DNA of 5,407 nucleotides from Chloroflexia bacterium (GTDB lineage: Bacteria; Chloroflexota; Chloroflexia; Thermomicrobiales; UBA6265), in NCBI GenBank assembly GCA_013696265.1, contig JACCYX010000091.1, forward strand, positions 1 through 5,407, read 5' to 3'. The notes beneath the pieces were generated by a model. It did no database searches and was not told the DNA's origin. It worked only from the letters and a program-made list of their open reading frames with translations. Both the position numbers and the translations under genes were made by a program. How positions within the stretch are numbered: position 1 is the stretch's first letter; the number at the start of each line of letters is the position of its first letter. Shown in pieces: positions 5,170-5,407 of the stretch.

Positions 5170-5407
5170 GCCCGTCCAGGTATTTGTCTGCAGAACGAGC
5201 GGGATCAGTTGCCGGAGGTTGGGACGGTTGCCGATCCGCTGCGTGGCCGGGCGGTTCGGAGCGGCTTGCTGGGCCGAACCGGTTGAGCGGAGCACTTCCC
5301 GGGCCCGGGCGGGCGAGAGCGTGATCCGGCCCTGGGCGCGCAGAACGCCCTGGACACTTCCCAGCGCGCCGACCACGATCGGCGAGGCGCTGGAGGTGCC
5401 GCTGAAC
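4924..5407 (-). CDS. Subtilisin-like serine peptidase (family S8), C-terminal part with Trp-rich accessory domain
   Basis: The frame runs off the right edge, so the 5' part is missing; 160 complete codons remain. Right at the edge is FSGTSSASPIVVG (1-13), which matches the S8 active-site serine signature G-T-S-x-[S/A]-x-P, making Ser5 the nucleophile. The usual end of the catalytic domain follows: a helix (about 12-27), LSPARAREVLRSTGS (30-44), and IGNRPNLRQLIPLV (58-71). The catalytic Asp and His would lie outside the window. A linker then leads to a 79-residue Trp-rich domain (80-158) ending in Gly-Trp, the same domain found as a free protein in the next gene. The family hydrolyses peptide bonds and is often exported, but the signal peptide, if any, is out of view. 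A GTG at 5376 could be mistaken for a start but lies inside the active-site region. It is the first visible gene of a three-gene operon. Confidence 0.9.
   Translation of the reverse strand, partial: FSGTSSASPIVVGALGSVQGVLRAQGRITLSPARAREVLRSTGSAQQAAPNRPATQRIGNRPNLRQLIPLVLQTNTWTGVQFRGNLAANQTRRWFTFNWPAHWHVVWTVVPTSPRPGGPQIKWRVQVERASDAHITYWISITNVTPVAVDIEARFAVLGW

Overview
The window is a GC-rich bacterial segment with seven protein genes, two of them cut by the window ends. Shine-Dalgarno sites, a sigma-70-like promoter and hairpin terminators all look bacterial. The mix of a PQQ-type sugar dehydrogenase, SDR and Gfo/Idh oxidoreductases, an APH-fold kinase and a subtilisin-like protease would suit a high-GC soil or environmental heterotroph. 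Chloroflexota/Thermomicrobia is a guess from general character only, and no taxonomic marker is present.

Left part (1-850, + strand): the C-terminal 168 residues of a glucose/sorbosone dehydrogenase-like protein. It is followed after 35 bp by a small proline/aspartate-rich protein built on a regular eight-residue repeat, and then by a hairpin that probably ends the transcript.

Middle part (850-3062, + strand): a promoter-like element leads into an NAD-type SDR oxidoreductase. After a 155-bp gap comes a Gfo/Idh/MocA-family oxidoreductase. Both are probably dehydrogenases of sugars, polyols or related compounds, but nothing fixes their substrates.

Right part (3213-5407, - strand): two transcription units point left. 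The promoter-distal gene is an APH-family small-molecule kinase that converges on the Gfo/Idh gene. Upstream of it, and separated by a perfect 17-bp-stem hairpin, is a tight three-gene operon read right to left. It holds the C-terminal end of a subtilisin-like (S8) peptidase with a Trp-rich accessory domain, a stand-alone gene that is an almost exact free copy of that accessory domain (57 of 79 residues identical by hand alignment), and an 86-residue acidic Ala/Ser/Gly-rich protein carrying three D-[A/G]-G-x-[A/P]-P motifs. This protease / free-domain / small-repeat-protein cassette is the most unusual thing in the window and may be a protease with its own partner or substrate proteins. No gene-free stretch exceeds 200 bp.
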